From positions 1 through 58,252 of the forward strand of contig DRMH01000076.1 in NCBI GenBank assembly GCA_011322625.1: a DNA stretch of 58,252 nt, in the 5' to 3' direction. This DNA comes from Thermosulfurimonas dismutans. Lineage in GTDB: Bacteria; Desulfobacterota; Thermodesulfobacteria; Thermodesulfobacteriales; Thermodesulfobacteriaceae. Made by a program: the position numbers and the translations under genes. The notes below the pieces were generated by a model. It was not told the DNA's origin. It saw only the letters and a list, made by a program, of their open reading frames with translations, and made no database searches. Below are positions 58,132 to 58,252 of the stretch, in pieces. How positions within the stretch are numbered: position 1 is the stretch's first letter; every line of letters begins with the position of its first letter.

Positions 58132-58252
58132 TCACCGGAGACACGGAAAAACGACTTCTGGATTTACTGCAGGAAGGAATTCCGGTGGAACCGCGGCCCT
58201 TTGCCCGGCTGGGGGAAAGATTGGGCCTTACCGAGGAACAGGTTCTGGAATC
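58128..58252 (+). CDS. Siroheme decarboxylase (AhbA/AhbB) AsnC-like protein, 5' part
   Basis: A partial frame running off the window, with TTG start 58128 behind GGAG. The 41 visible residues (LLDLLQEGIPVEPRPFARLG, then ERLGLTEEQVLE) match the N-terminal winged helix of AhbA/AhbB and NirD/L/G/H proteins, which decarboxylate siroheme to didecarboxysiroheme on the alternative heme or heme d1 route. It agrees with the siroheme-forming gene at 53954. The partner subunit should follow outside. Confidence 0.7.
   Translation, partial: MITGDTEKRLLDLLQEGIPVEPRPFARLGERLGLTEEQVLE

Noticed and set aside
1-58252. CRISPR arrays, rRNA operons or complete insertion sequences
   Set aside because: No regularly spaced 25-40 bp repeats, no rRNA-like sequence and no transposase gene were found. 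The only repeat arrays are the short ones at 7200-7367 and 7256-7295.

Overview
The window is a compact, GC-rich chromosomal segment from a diderm, strictly thermophilic bacterium, most likely a member of Thermodesulfobacteriota (Thermosulfurimonas/Thermodesulfatator-like). The taxon is inferred from gene content. A full-length reverse gyrase (16516-19947) marks a hyper- or extreme thermophile. KdtA, Skp and Pal show an LPS-bearing outer membrane. A MetF protein with a MetV-like cysteine domain, a RACo-like ASKHA activator, FmdE, UbiX/UbiA and a siroheme-decarboxylase start fit an anaerobic chemolithotroph with corrinoid and Wood-Ljungdahl chemistry. No database search was possible; all names rest on motifs and family knowledge.

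Region 1 (1-7145) is the distal end of a contractile-tail prophage: gpX, gpD, gpV, a gpU-like protein, gp25/gpW, gpJ, gpI, a tail-fibre base, a beta-helix spike with an AT-rich body, a probable fibre helper and an adenine methylase. It is followed by 438 bp (7146-7583) without an intact gene. That gap holds an array of about 19-bp repeats like the end of a Mu/IS21-type transposable element, a 10-bp phased repeat and the first 34 codons of a tyrosine integrase whose start faces the 3' end of tRNA-Arg(ACG). A transposable phage nested in an older tRNA-targeted element is the best reading.

Region 2 (7758-24891): a + strand run with a spermidine-synthase-like enzyme, two flavoproteins, DUF4390, an NtrY/NtrX two-component pair and MetF; then a - strand operon of DUF3786 Fe-S protein, reverse gyrase and a lipoprotein; then, from a near-consensus promoter, CarD, PIN-TRAM, MutL and MiaA. 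Region 3 (24946-34773): a tightly overlapped + strand run. It opens with a likely sulfur-handling set (YcaO-TPR, NIL-ferredoxin, MnmA), continues with the ASKHA activator and a SprA-like protein, and ends with phospholipid (Psd, PssA), RemA-like, Gmk, RlmB and KdtA genes.

Region 4 (34770-43742): on the - strand an Lrp-type RAM protein, a Ni/Co ECF importer (CbiQ, CbiM fusion, NikK-like) and the glk-skp-pal-ykgJ group; on the + strand AcpS, NnrDE, TsaE and YicC. Region 5 (43811-58252): CorA, an unusual UppP-pseudoprotease-PDZ fusion, two methyltransferases, MurA, HolB, FmdE (-), the polyamine pair SpeD-SpeB behind a structured leader, PgpA, a large pilin-like protein and a siroheme-synthase N-domain protein (-), a DeoC-RNase HI fusion, UbiX/UbiA with a small unknown protein between them, GreA, and the start of an AhbA/B-like gene.

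Two genome-wide habits stand out. Genes overlap almost everywhere, including all five convergent pairs, and several -10 boxes sit only 5-7 nt before a start codon, which suggests leaderless messages.
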